This document shows positions 37,520 through 48,200 of a stretch of 64,000 nt of DNA, one piece after another. Within the stretch, counting starts at the first letter, position 1; every line of letters begins with the position of its first letter. The stretch is taken from NCBI GenBank assembly GCA_029207755.1, contig JARCOQ010000008.1:28447021-28511020 (forward strand), given 5' to 3'. The position numbers were made by a program, and so were the translations under genes. The stretch is from Chamaea fasciata. Its lineage: Eukaryota > Chordata > Aves > Passeriformes > Sylviidae. The notes under the pieces were generated by a model. That model had not been told where the DNA came from. It did not search any database and was given only the letters and a program-made list of their open reading frames with translations.

Positions 37520-37800
37520 CTCTGACAGACATCAGCTGGAGAAAAGAAATGTACAGCTGTGCCTCTTCTCTGAGACCACTCCCACGTAAAGTCCTACAGG
37601 GGCTGGTCCTGTCTCTTTTCCTTTTCATCATGTGCTGAAGAGCTGTAAGAAAGGTCATGAGGAGCCCAGGGCTATGATACCATCAATCTGTTGATGGCAA
37701 CCAGCTCGTATGTCTCTTTTCAGCTGATGCAATCAGTGCCACAGACACAGATGTCACAAAACTTACAGGAGGTAAGCCTGCAGATCAAAATCTGTCGGCT
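37520..37800 (+). mobile_element. L2-type LINE reverse-transcriptase relic
   Basis: Translation in two frames gives decayed landmarks of an L2-clade reverse transcriptase. Near 37590-37634 VLQGLVLSLFLF corresponds to the family pattern VPQGSVLGPLLF. After an in-frame stop and a frame change, 37676-37730 gives YHQSVDGNQLVCLFSADA, which aligns with YHLYADDTQLYLSFSPDA. The catalytic YADD box is therefore degraded to SVDG. The fragment has stops and a shift, so it is a dead relic. A GGAA microsatellite begins at its 3' edge. The assignment rests on motif order, not on an alignment. Confidence 0.65.
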
Positions 37801-37806
37801 GAAGAG

Positions 37807-38023
37807 GGAAGGAAGGAAGGAAGGAAGGAAGGAAGGAAGGAAGGAAGGAAGGAAGGAAGGAAGGAAGGAAGGAAGGAAGGAAGGAAGGAAGGAAGGAAGG
37901 AAGGAAGGAAGGAAGGAAGGAAGGAAGGAAGGAAGGAAGGAAGGAAGGAAGGAAGGAAGGAAGGAAGGAAGGAAGGAAGGAAGGAAGGAAGGAAGGAAGG
38001 AAGGAAGGAAGGAAGGAAGGAAG
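37807..38023 (+). repeat. (GGAA)n microsatellite, about 54 perfect copies
   Basis: An uninterrupted GGAA tetranucleotide run of 217 bases, with no interruption found on reading. It is preceded by 'gaagag' and followed by 'gctttgtg'. It generates repetitive Lys-Glu-Gly-Arg frames on the plus strand and Phe-Leu-Pro-Ser frames on the minus strand, which are not proteins. GGAA is the ETS-factor core motif, and the all-purine strand can form H-DNA. Confidence 0.98.
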
Positions 38024-38389
38024 CTTTGTGTAGTTAAGGCAGTGAGCAAACCCTGCTTTCATTCTGGGCAAATGACATGTAGTTTTGGGTCCCAGCAGAG
38101 CCTGTGCTGCCCCTGGATTCCATTTGGCTTGAAATTTGACTTGTATCTTTTTCTGTCTGCTCTGCTATCACTTTTTGTGGTAAAGGTGATTCATTTTACC
38201 TTTTCTGAGAAGCCGACAGAGACTTGTTCAGGTTAAAAAGAGAACAAAGAATAAAACTTGTCAAAAAACCCCAGAAACATAGAGGAAATGTGGAAGGTGT
38301 AATTCCTTACAGACATACTTACTGTCAGTCCAGTTTGTATTTTATTCTTGGTAGAAGAGGTGTTTGAATGTAGAAAGTCAAGTAAGGAT

Positions 38390-38600
38390 TAGCAGACCCA
38401 GTGCAGGCTTTGGAAATGAACATGATCTGAAACTGTCTGGTTTTATAGCCTTGAGCAAACCATATAATCTCTCTGCTACTGTTTTCTGATCTGTAATCCA
38501 AAGGTAGTAATGCTGTCTTCTCCATGGTGAATAAATTAATGCTTTCACAGTGTTTTGAAGTGCCATATACAAATATTACAATTACAGAGAAGCAAGCAAC
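38390..38600 (+). repeat. MIR-like ancient SINE, nearly full core
   Basis: The blocks run in MIR order: 'tagccttgagcaaaccatat', 'aatctctctgctactgtttt', 'ctgatctgtaatccaaaggt', 'agtaatgctgtcttctcc', 'ggtgaataaattaatgcttt' and 'gttttgaagtgcca'. These correspond to the consensus run of ga-ccttgggcaagtca, cctctctgtgcctcagtttc, catctgtaaaatggg, gtgaggattaa and aagcgctttgaga. Confidence 0.6.
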
Positions 38601-39480
38601 ATATGATATTAATGTCAAACAGATACAGGGTAAACTTGGGATGCTGGATAGCAGTGCACTGAGATACAACTGTAATGAGTTCATTAGTAATGCACGACTG
38701 GATTGATTAAGTAGTTGCCACTGTGTAAAGCCTTGTCTAGAGCTGATACTTGATATATTATTTTGACCTGCGACAGATGCTCAATGATCTTGTCTCTTAA
38801 GTTTTGGCACTGCCTGTCATGTCAATACAAATTATTGAGCCAAACTGAATGAAAGAAGCTGTAGTTGCCACATGGATACCTTTTTTATATTCTCCTGTAT
38901 ATAAAAACTGCAGCTTCCCAAACTGGATTTTTTATGTAACCTTTCAGAAGCTCAGTTTGAAATAGCTTGTCTTCTTTTTTTCTTCCTTCCTGAGAACATT
39001 TCCTCTTGCCATCATGATAAAAATGTACTGCTGTGACAAAACAACCATGTTCCCATGATTTTATCCTTTCCTATCACAATGGCAGCACATCCTGTATGGT
39101 TGTGACACAGCACAGAAAATTCTACCACACTGAGGTTACTTTTACATTGCCTGATAATGGTAACTGTGATGTGAAGCATCAGAAGATATAACATTTTTCT
39201 ACACAAAAGAGTCACAGGAGGACTCAAACACTCTTTGAGGATCTGGATATCCAGCTGAGATTAGAGGTCTGGATGTGTCAAGGTAGTTGCATGCAGAAGC
39301 TTTTCAGCTGTAGGCTGGGGATTTGAAGATGAACAGCATCTAGAAGAGGTTACCTATTCCTGGAAGTTTTGATAGCTTATTTGAACTGGGATTCAGCTGG
39401 AGATCCAGACCCTTTTACTAGCAGGCTGATTATCACAGACAGGGAAGTTGGCACTAGCAGTGGTGGTAACTAGTGCAGCA

Positions 39481-39537
39481 CATCCATCCATCCATCCATC
39501 CATCCATCCATCCATCCATCCATCCATCCATCCATCC
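39481..39537 (+). repeat. (CATC)14 microsatellite
   Basis: A pure CATC tetranucleotide run of about 57 bases. Confidence 0.97.
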
Positions 39538-39784
39538 CAGTGCAGTCACTAAGGACTGCAGGTGAGAAGTGGCAGTGTGGATAGCATATGTGTTAGGGGT
39601 ACAGATACTTGACATAAAAGATGTTTTGAGTCCTTCAACTGTGAAGTGAAAAGATTCACACCTTTTCCTTCCCTAAGTCTCCCTTCAGCCATCCATCCCT
39701 TCTAATCCCAAACTCCTTCTGATGGCTCCTGGGCTGTGCCTCATGTGTGCTTTCACTGGCATTTTAATGAGAGCTGAGGATTGC

Positions 39785-39905
39785 AAACCTTGTTTTAAGG
39801 CAGGTTAACCAAGGCCTTTTGCAGATGATAAGTGAGGCATAGTACTGTGAAATGATTTCCTAAAGGTTATCCAGCTGTGACTGAGAAAGTGTGCTCTGAT
39901 TCTGC
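39785..39905 (-). repeat. MIR-like ancient SINE, antisense
   Basis: The segment 'ttgcagatgataagtgaggc' then 'aaatgatttcctaaaggtta' and 'tccagctgtgac' matches the reverse complement of the MIR core ('tttacagatgaggaaactga', 'gacttgcccaaggtcacaca', 'gct'). Confidence 0.6.
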
Positions 39906-40931
39906 TGCAAAAGATGCCACAAAAGCATAAATGTTAATAGTAATAACTTTCTCTATGTGCGTTTCTGCTTTACAAAATTATATCTCCACCAGGGGACTTG
40001 TTAATGTCAACGTCATTCAGTTTTCATGATCACCACTTGAAGTGATCAGTCAGCTGTGTGGATCTACAAATTGCTCCCTTGCAGCCAGCCTCTTAGTCTA
40101 ATGCTCGGGTGACAGTCAGCTGTAAGGATCAGACTCGAAGATGCCTTTGATTTTCCTTTGATGTTTCTGAGCCAAGGAAGAATTTCACACAGCCACTGGG
40201 CGGTAGGTGAAGATCCCTTCTGTTTATGGGAAGCCAATTATAACGCGGCTGACCCGCCTTGACCTTAAGATTACTGGCAGGACATCTGGGGTGTCCTTGC
40301 AAGGCACAGCTACCTCACTGAATGTGCCAGACTGAGGGCATGGACCGATTTGTTTGTCTGGATGCAGCAACCATTCCAATACAGTGATTATAATGGAGGC
40401 TGCACAAATTGATCCTGGTCAGACTCACTGGATTTATTTATTTGCTTGCACTTTGGCATCATTGCTGACATCTGAGGACAAACAGGGTTCACCTTTAGGA
40501 TTTAATAAGTGGGAACAATTTACAAGGACAACAGGTCCTAGTTTCTAATCCTCTCTACCAGTTAACTCTCTCTCCCCTTTCATTATTTTTTGTTCCCTTA
40601 TTTACTTCTTATTCCAGATCTAAGATCAGCTTAAGCTTTTAAAACCCCTGACAAACAAGCATCACGAAAGAGGCTGTGTGCCAGAAGCCTCTTTGGAGTA
40701 AAGCACACGCCGGGAGAGAGGTGGAGGCACAAAGAACCCCGGACAGAACGCCAGTGGGACGTGAGAGAAGCGCTGGAACTTTTTAAACCTCTGCTGAAGC
40801 AAACGAGATGGGGATTGCTGCGTGATTGCCAGCAGCATTTCGGCGGGGGTTGGGCGTTTATCTCCCTGCGCGGGCCGGCCGCGGGAGCTGCACCGTCCCT
40901 GGCAGGGATGAGCATCCCGGGCGCGGGCCGG

Positions 40932-40950
40932 ACTACAGCCCCCGTCATGC
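40932..40950 (+). promoter_or_regulatory. ZNF143/Staf-type promoter motif
   Basis: ACTACAGCCCCCGTCATGC closely resembles the common CpG-promoter motif bound by ZNF143 (ACTACAATTCCCAGCATGC type). It lies about 100 bp upstream of the chosen PDIA5 start codon, where such sites usually sit. Binding is inferred from the motif alone. Confidence 0.6.
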
Positions 40951-40993
40951 CGCGGCGCGGGCGGGCGGTGGCGGCGAGCGCGCCTGCGCCGCC

Positions 40994-41003
40994 AGACGTG
41001 GCA
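40994..41003 (+). promoter_or_regulatory. UPRE-like ATF6/XBP1 site
   Basis: AGACGTGGCA differs by one base from the unfolded-protein response element core TGACGTGG(A/C). It also holds the CCACG half of an ERSE on the opposite strand, but no CCAAT/ATTGG was found at the ERSE spacing. PDIA5 is an ER-stress-related oxidoreductase, so such a site makes sense. It lies about 50 bp upstream of the start codon and may already be within the 5' UTR. Confidence 0.4.
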
Positions 41004-41051
41004 GCAGCCGCAGCGGCGGCGGGTCCGGAGCGGGTCCGGCGCGGCGGCGGG

Positions 41052-41135
41052 ATGGCAGTGCCGGGGCAGGGCGCGGGGGCTGCGCGGCGCCGCGGGCGGC
41101 TCCCGCCGCTCCCGCTGCTGCTGCTCGGCCTGGCG
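41052..41135 (+). CDS. PDIA5: PDIA5 exon 1 (coding part): signal peptide
   Basis: This is the first coding exon of protein disulfide isomerase A5, an ER-lumen thiol-disulfide oxidoreductase of the PDI family that helps disulfide formation and rearrangement and has been linked to activation of ATF6. The exon encodes 28 residues: an Arg-rich n-region (RRRGR at residues 12-16), then a Leu/Pro-rich hydrophobic core (LPPLPLLLLGLA) that continues into exon 2. It ends in phase 0 at a GTGAGT donor. The start at 41052 was chosen because it has a good context (G at -3 and +4) and puts the signal peptide at the N terminus. In-frame ATGs at 40908 and 40947 would bury it. Exon 1 of this gene is poorly conserved, so identity rests on exons 2 and 3. 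Confidence 0.85.
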
Positions 41136-43719
41136 GTGAGTGGCGGCGGGGGGCGGCGGGGGCGGCGAGGGGTGTCCCCCGTCCCCGGGCCGGGGCGGGG
41201 GCGCGGCGCGGCGCGGCCGGCGGAGTTGGGCGAAAGTTGGAAGCGGGACGGGCCCCCGGGGCCGGGCGCGGCGGCTCCTCCGCCGCCCGCAGCCGCAGCC
41301 GCCGCGGGTGGGTTCGGCTCGGCACAGCCCGGCACGGCCGGGCTCCGGCAGCGCTCCTCCCGGGTGTCTTCCTAGCGCTCAGCCCGTGTGCTTCTCGCCT
41401 GCTTCCCCTTTCCCTTTCTCAGTCTTCCCAAAGCACCGCCCGGAGAAAGCGCATCCCGGCGTGCGGCGGCGGCTCCCCGAGCGGCTGCGGGCTGGGGCCC
41501 CCGGCGGCTCCGACCGGCGGCGCTTCGGTCCCAAGTTTCGTGTGAAAAGCGGTGCGGTGGCAGAGGGTTTCCAGGGGGTTTCCCTCGGCGGCGGCTGTGC
41601 CGCAGCGGAGCTGCCGCGCTCGGCTTTGTGCACCTGTGTGCGACACCCCCGCCCCGGGCACCCCCGCCCCTGCGCCCCTCGCGTGTGGCGCTGTCCGCCC
41701 CGGTGCGCTCCGGAGTACCGGCGTGTGCATCGCTGACACTGCACTGAGTACAGCGCTGCTTACCTCAGGGAGGCTCCTAGACTTACAGAAATATTTTAAA
41801 GTCTGATTTTTAATTTTTTTTTTTTTTTTAATCCACACGATTTAGCATAAAATAGCTCAAAAGATTGATGAAGGCATGCTTTAAAACACTACTTTGTTCG
41901 CTTTATTGTCATGAACTACAGTTCATCCTTCTGCCTGGACAAATGAAGCTAATAATTAATGAAAAATTACGTTAATTTTTTTATGCATGAGTGATCTGAA
42001 ATGTATTTGGAAATGCACGACCATGGAGTGCTCATCTAATTCATACAAATCAAGTGTGGAATTGCTAATTGCCCTGTGCTTATCCTGTACTAATATTAGA
42101 ATTGCCTTTGTGGGACAGAAAGATTCGGCCCTGTCTGATATAGCCTTTTGCCCCTGGCAGGGCCATAGCTCTCGGCTCATTCAGGAAGGAGAAGAAATGC
42201 TGTGCATTCTGAACAATTTTTGCTTTGTATTAAGCTTGGTCTAGAATCACAGACCTCTGCTATCTGTACTTTATTGATTTCAAGTGAAACTGAAGTCAGG
42301 CTGAACTCTCCCTAAATGCTGGAGAGGTGTTACTATGATTTTTTCCTCTGTGGCTTATCTTTGATATACACAGTAGTTTTCTCAGTGATACTTGTGGCAG
42401 TGTATTCCTCAGATTGAGCATGTACTGTGGACCAAGTGAAGTTACAAGTGGACTGAATTTTCCCTCCCTTCAAAACAGCTAAGCACATGGAGTAATTTCT
42501 GGTATTTCCTACTATATCCACTGTGACTGTCAGACCTTATCTTACTGTAACATTCATTTTATGCTAATGTAAATATTTTCCTGTGATTTTTCTTTGTAGA
42601 TTAAAAGATACTATCCCCATCTTTCTTCATGTGAATCTGTTGTTCCCAATTGTTCTGGTTTCCCTCTTTGACCTTTTGTGTTGCAGAGCTGGTGCCTTTG
42701 ATAGGAGCAGAGGGGGCCTGCTGTTGTCAGTGAAATTATACAAAGCCATTTTAATTTATCCACATTATTCTTTCTTACCTTCCTTAATTTGCCACAGCAG
42801 TTTATTTGCTCTGTGATGCTTCATGCTGAGCAGATGTCTTCATTGAGCTGTTGATTCAGCTAATTCTTTCCCCTTTGCTGTGTACAAGTAGTTTAAATTA
42901 TTTCTTCCAATTTGCATTATCTTGCACGTGAAGGTGTGATTTTTCATCTTGAAATATGTAACTCGCTGTACTCCAGGACTGAAAAACTAGCCTACAGCTG
43001 TGACATAGCAAAACCTGCTTTTAATATTTTTTTGAGTTGATGTGACGCTGTTAAATCAGGTGGTTCTCAGTGTGTAAAGTTAAACTAAAGATAATGCCAG
43101 CTCCTTGGTAGGTCAGTGAGAAACATTTTTTTTCTTTCAGCCAGTCCCCAAATGTGTTTCAGGTTTTTTTTTGTTTTGGTTGGTTTGTTTGTTTGTTAGT
43201 TTTTCTGGAAGTGCTGACTACTTGCAGTGCACCTGGAACAGCAGCTAGAATTGTGCATGCACAGCACTTCTGAAAAATAGGGCTCATTTTTTGACCCAAA
43301 ATCGGAGGTGGCTTTTGAGAAATGAAATCCTTATCTCTGTAAGACTTCCTATGTAGGTAAAAGGGAACCTATAAAGCTGGATGAAGAAAACGTTTAAGTA
43401 CCTTCTAATGTAAGCTGTTAATTTGTTGCCTTCAGCATCACTGTGGGTGTGTGGCACACACGAGGAAGATGGTGGAGTGATCTCTGACTTCTGTAAAGTT
43501 TTATTTCTTGAATGAGTTGGAGAGCCATGAGGAAGTTGTGGGTTCCCTGCTTGGTTTATCAAGTGGTTGACTGTATTTCATGCTCAAAGAACTGAATTTA
43601 CTGTTCAAGGCATGGGAAAGGAGTTTCACACCAAGGTGGATTAGCACTTCCTCTGATGCATCAGGTGCTGTGCTTTCCCTAGCAGAAGGCAACCCCTGCT
43701 TCCAACAGGATTACGCAGC

Positions 43720-43790
43720 TGGGTCTGTTTGCTTTGCAAACACTGATGAATATTATCTCATACCAGTGTGGCAAAGATCAGTTTGTCTTC
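43720..43790 (-). repeat. Possible MIR-like fragment, antisense
   Basis: The segment 'tgctttgcaaacactgatga' then 'atattatctcata' and 'ccagtgtgg' follows the reverse complement of the MIR 3' half ('gctttacaaacattaa', then 'attaatcctcacaac'). The match is short and weak. Confidence 0.35.
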
Positions 43791-45169
43791 CGAGTGTTGG
43801 CTTAATGACAGAGAAACAGAGTCAAGAGTCCAGCCGACTGAGCACCCTTGGGAAGCAGACGTTGTGATCTGGTGCCACTCAAACCCCGTGCCTTCAAAAA
43901 AGGGCTTGAAAGGAACATTTCAGGCTTCCAGCTCCTCAAGCACTTTCTTAATCCTTGCCTGTAGGGTCACAGGAATGCACTAGTGAGCACTGACACTGAC
44001 GGGTGAATCCAGGCCTGCAGGGAAGGCTTGGGCATGATTCCCTCTGTGTTGCAGGTAGCTCTGCAGCGTGGGCAGCAGTATCTTGCCTCTGGTGAGTTTG
44101 CAGGCAGGGTATGAGCACTGCTTCACCACTTTGGGCTTGAATTCAGGAGTGCCTCTTGCCATCCAGTTATTGTTTCTACTACAGGAGCCTCTTTGGACAG
44201 TGTTTCCTGGCAGTCAGAGGGAGGGTATTGCAGAGAGAAATTCCTTTCTTGCTGTCCCCGCACTGTATTCATACTTTGTCCATTCCCTCTTCAAAATATG
44301 GATTTGTAAAACCTTGATGTGGACTATGCTGCGTGTCCTCAGATGCCCTTCCCAGGTCAAACCTTGGCTTCGTTACTCCATTCCATGCCTTATGGAGGGA
44401 TGTTTTCAGTGCATTGATTTTTGTTGCCACAGCACCTGTTTACCTCAGAGGCCTGAGATGTTGGTGCAAGCGTGGCGTGGTCATCAGAAGTGGTGTTTCT
44501 GCCCAGGGATGAGTTCGTGGCGTCCTGAGAAATTGGAAGAGGTGCTTGTTCTGTTGTTGGCCATTTCTTTTGCCTTTTTGGGGTGGAGTTCCTTGAATTC
44601 CTCTGTTTCAGTAAAATGGAGGTAGTGAGGTGTTTCTTCAGAATGGAAAAACTCTGATTTTGGTTGTAAATTGCATGGCACTAACTAGCATTGCCTTAAA
44701 TTTCTTGATGCAGGCAGGATCACGTTGGAAGTTGTTCACCTTGTTCCTGCCACCTTTTCAAGATTGTAAATGGCAAAAAAATTGTGATAGCAAAGCAAGT
44801 CTTTAGTTTTGGCACTGTGCTAGCTGCGAGTGGCTGGTAGCATTGGTGGAGGGTGCTGTGACTTGCATTCTTCCAGAACACAAATAGCAAAGGTAATTTA
44901 ATTTGTGACTGTCTTGATAATGTCCTGTCTGTTGTCTTTGGGTTTAGAGTCATATAACCTGTTTGCTGGGTGACTGCAGGTAGACTTTCTCTCCCTCTCC
45001 CCACTTTTCCTGGATGTGGCACACCATGACTGTGTGGTTGTGCTGCTCTAGGATCAGCTTGTGTGCTGGTTTGTTCTGGTGCTGCCTTCCTTTCACCTCT
45101 TGCAGATCACTTCCTTTCTGTGTGAACCTTGCTCCAGCTATTAAAATTAAACTTTGCCTCCTATCACCT

Positions 45170-45270
45170 GGCACAGAAATGTGAGGATTAATTAGTTAAC
45201 ATTTGTCCAATGCTTTGAAGATAACAAGTGCCGTATAAAGTGCTAGAGATTTTCATGTGTCATTTTTTGC
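45170..45270 (+). repeat. MIR-like ancient SINE, 3' half
   Basis: The segment 'gtgaggattaattagttaac' followed by 'atttgtccaatgctttgaag' and 'gtgccgtataaagtgc' matches the MIR 3' half closely ('gtgaggattaaatgagttaa', 'aagcgctttgaga', 'ggcgctatataagtgc'). Confidence 0.65.
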
Positions 45271-48200
45271 CCTCTCTTCCTTATAAATCCCATTAATAGT
45301 GTTTTTGTCTTCTTTTTATAGTACCTCCTACTTGCTTCTTGAGTAGGTGGTATTTCTTTAAACTTCTTGAAAACCCAGTTTTTAGTGAGGGATTATGTGA
45401 CATGTGCTTTGCTCATGCCCTTAACTTCTGTAGTCAAATGTGCTCATTCAGAAGTGATATCTGAAATATTATTTCATCAGCAGCTTGTTTAATATATATG
45501 TATGGTACCGGTGCCTGGCTTGAAGAGAGAGAGCTTCACATTCATAATAAGGAGAAAGTTTTTTATCAGTGTTAGTAATTGACCCTATTACAGTCAGTTG
45601 TTAATTAGTAAATAGTTGCCTGGGTTTTCCTTCACAGAGCATTTGAAACCCAGTGATAAACCATACAATTAATTTGCTACTCAGTGCCCTTACGAACATC
45701 CTTTAGTATAGACTATTATGCCTGTAGCTTAAACCCCACTGTTTAAGAACAATATGAACAGTAGAGTCTAGTCAAATCTTGACGTCTCCATGGTATTTTT
45801 TGCTACCTTCTATATTTGGAAAGTGAACATAGCAAGCACCACGTTAAGTGGAATGTCTTATTTGTAGCGTTCTTCAGCCTAAGTTAAAGAGTACTAAGAC
45901 ACTCTATGTCAGGGTTTTAATTTGCTTTCCTTTGAAAACAAAAGGACATGACACTTGCCTCTTTGCAGATATGACCCCCCACAACAAAATGTCAGCAATG
46001 CTTCAGTTTTTTAATATCTGGAATGGCTTGAGGTGAGAGTTAGCTGATCTGGATTATGTCTGCAGTAAGAATGTTCTCTTCCACAGAGCTTGTGCGAATG
46101 AACAAAGCCCAGGAGCTGTCCAGTGGGCTGTCTGCAGATGTAAATCTGTTGGGCAAACCCACGGTTTTCAAATGCTGTTGGTCTTGCAGGGCAGTTGATG
46201 ATTTTCCCGTGTGTCTGCTGGAGCCCTCCTCACCTGGCCCCATCTCATGCTGCTGTAGGTGTGGGAGTCGCTGCCCCCCACTCAGACCATTGGTGGCTTT
46301 TTGGATGGGTCTCAGACGTCGCTGAGCAGCCTTTGTGCCGGGAGTCCTCAGCGGGTTGCATTTTGCGAAGCCCTGCAGGGGCAATTGGCAGAAGATGGTT
46401 TTGTGATTCCAGTGGGATTGCCGAGACTACTGCAGGGGCCACTTCAGCTGTGACCCCTGAAGTCTGAGACCCTAGAGCTACTAGCCTATCTCTTCCCCAC
46501 TCCACAAAGTAATTTTTTACCAGGCTTCCTTGATGTACCTTTGGGTAACAGAGCTAGCCTGTCTCCTCCCATCTGATTTGATTAAAATGTTTCTACAGCT
46601 ATTTTAGATATTAATCATGAACGGAAAAAGGGGACTGTCCTACTTATCGCTACCCATCTTGGAAGGCATTTGTTACAAATGGCTCAGTGATCAAAGCAGC
46701 ACAACCCTGAATGTAAATAGCAGCAGAGGGAGGGCTCCTGAGTGAAAAGCAAGCAATTATTGCACAAGGTCAAGAGTGGTTTGTATGATGAACAAGGAAC
46801 ATAAAACATCTGCAGTCAAACTGTGATTCTTGTAAACAAGGGGGCTTTGGATTTGAACATCTTGTATTTTTCAGTGGGAAGGAATTGGGGGAATGGAAAC
46901 AAAGGGTCAGCTTCTCCCTTGTGCTTGCCTAGAGATGACTTAGACCCGGTATTGTCAGTACGTGCACAGTCTGTGCACCACGGGACTTGGCTGTGTCACC
47001 AGCTGGTCTGCAGATTTACAAACCTCTGTGACCACGGTACAGGGGTGTCCCTTCAAGTCAGTCTTCTGAAGTTAAGTGCACAGTCCATCACAGGGCTCAT
47101 TTTGGGAGCTGAACGGGAAAGGAAAGGTGATTTTCTGTCTTGTTGGAATTTCTTGCCTGTTCCCCCCCTCCCCCCATTTTAATATGGCAGATGAGACCCT
47201 TGTTCAGAATGTGAACTACTCCTCTCCTGAAGAAGTTCATAATGAAATTAAATTCTGTCTTCTCCATTACTGCCTGGAATTTTGAGGCAGGTTTCTTCTT
47301 CAGCTAGACGCCTATAAAATGCCTTGTCAGACACAATCTGTTTCATATGCACAGGGTTGCTGATTGATCATATTTACAGTGGGTTGAGTGCTGTTGTCCC
47401 AAAATGAGAATGACACCAGTGGGTGGCTAAGCTAAGGCAGAAATTTGAGTCAATGTCTTCCTGAAAAAGTGGAGTTTAGAAATTGTGGTCGAGTGTAAGG
47501 CTGTGTCCCTGCCAAGCAGCAGTTGTGCTAGTCTGTTGTCACAGCCCCAGCATTCTTGATGAATAGTGTGCAAATTGGCTGCCTAATTATACATGTGTTA
47601 GTGTGTGCATAAAAATTGCATGTTGACATATGGATTCAGGCACCTAAGCACTGTTTCAGCTGCATATCCATTTATACTTTTTATGCATTATTTGTGTCCA
47701 GGGAAGTATGTGTTTTGGGCTCTTGAGCTGGAAATAGGGAACAGTTTTTCTGTCCAGTGTACAATGCTGCTCTTCTGATTTGATAGAAATCAAAATTAAA
47801 TAAGGAAGATCTGTTTTCTTGTTTTTAAAACTGTGTGTTTTCATTGCCCTTGATGTAAAATAAATACATAAGTAATTCTCCAGATATGCTGCTTATCCTT
47901 AGCAAAAGACCACGCTGTCACGAAGCTTTTGTGGGGAGCAACTCATAAATTGAGCTGGATTCTGTGGGACAAGTAGTTAAGCATTTATCACATTTAATTT
48001 GAATAATAAATGTAAAATATGAAAATACATTCTTGTGGCTGTTTGAAAGATATTCCCTTTTTTCATTTTAAAATGAGATTCAGAGAAGAGTAAAAACTTG
48101 AGAAATAAACTCGGCTTTCTCAGATCCTTTATGATTTTGAGAAAACACGGCCTGAGGGATGACCACATTTTTCAACAGTGTCAATCCTGGAAGTATAATT

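Larger units (their letters stand above)
17551..40700. other. Intergenic DNA upstream of PDIA5
   Basis: No protein-coding exon was recognised over this 23-kb stretch. It is mainly unique AT-rich DNA with the interspersed and simple repeats listed separately. Blocks near 18170-18560, 27360-27840 and 30740-31160 are AT-rich, repeat-free and rich in TAATTA-type homeodomain core motifs, as is common in conserved non-coding elements. That reading needs a cross-species alignment. Confidence 0.55.
40720..41740 (+). promoter_or_regulatory. PDIA5: CpG island 2: PDIA5 promoter, 5' UTR and exon 1
   Basis: A sharply bounded CpG island covers the PDIA5 start region, exon 1 and the first 600 bp of intron 1. 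The core from about 40860 to 41350 is the most CpG-dense part. No TATA box is evident, so dispersed initiation is expected. The island carries a ZNF143-type motif (40932-40950) and a UPRE-like motif (40994-41003), listed separately. The exact transcription start is not determinable here. Upstream at 40027-40048 lies a small inverted repeat with TGATCAC/GTGATCA arms. Confidence 0.85.

Noticed and set aside
37691..38236. 181-codon open frame with Lys-Glu-Gly-Arg repeats, and antisense Phe-Leu-Pro-Ser frames
   Set aside because: It is produced entirely by the GGAA microsatellite.
40761..41375. Open frame running through PDIA5 exon 1 into intron 1
   Set aside because: Only 41052-41135 is supported as coding, because a GTGAGT donor at 41136 joins in phase to exon 2. 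The part after 41135 is intron.
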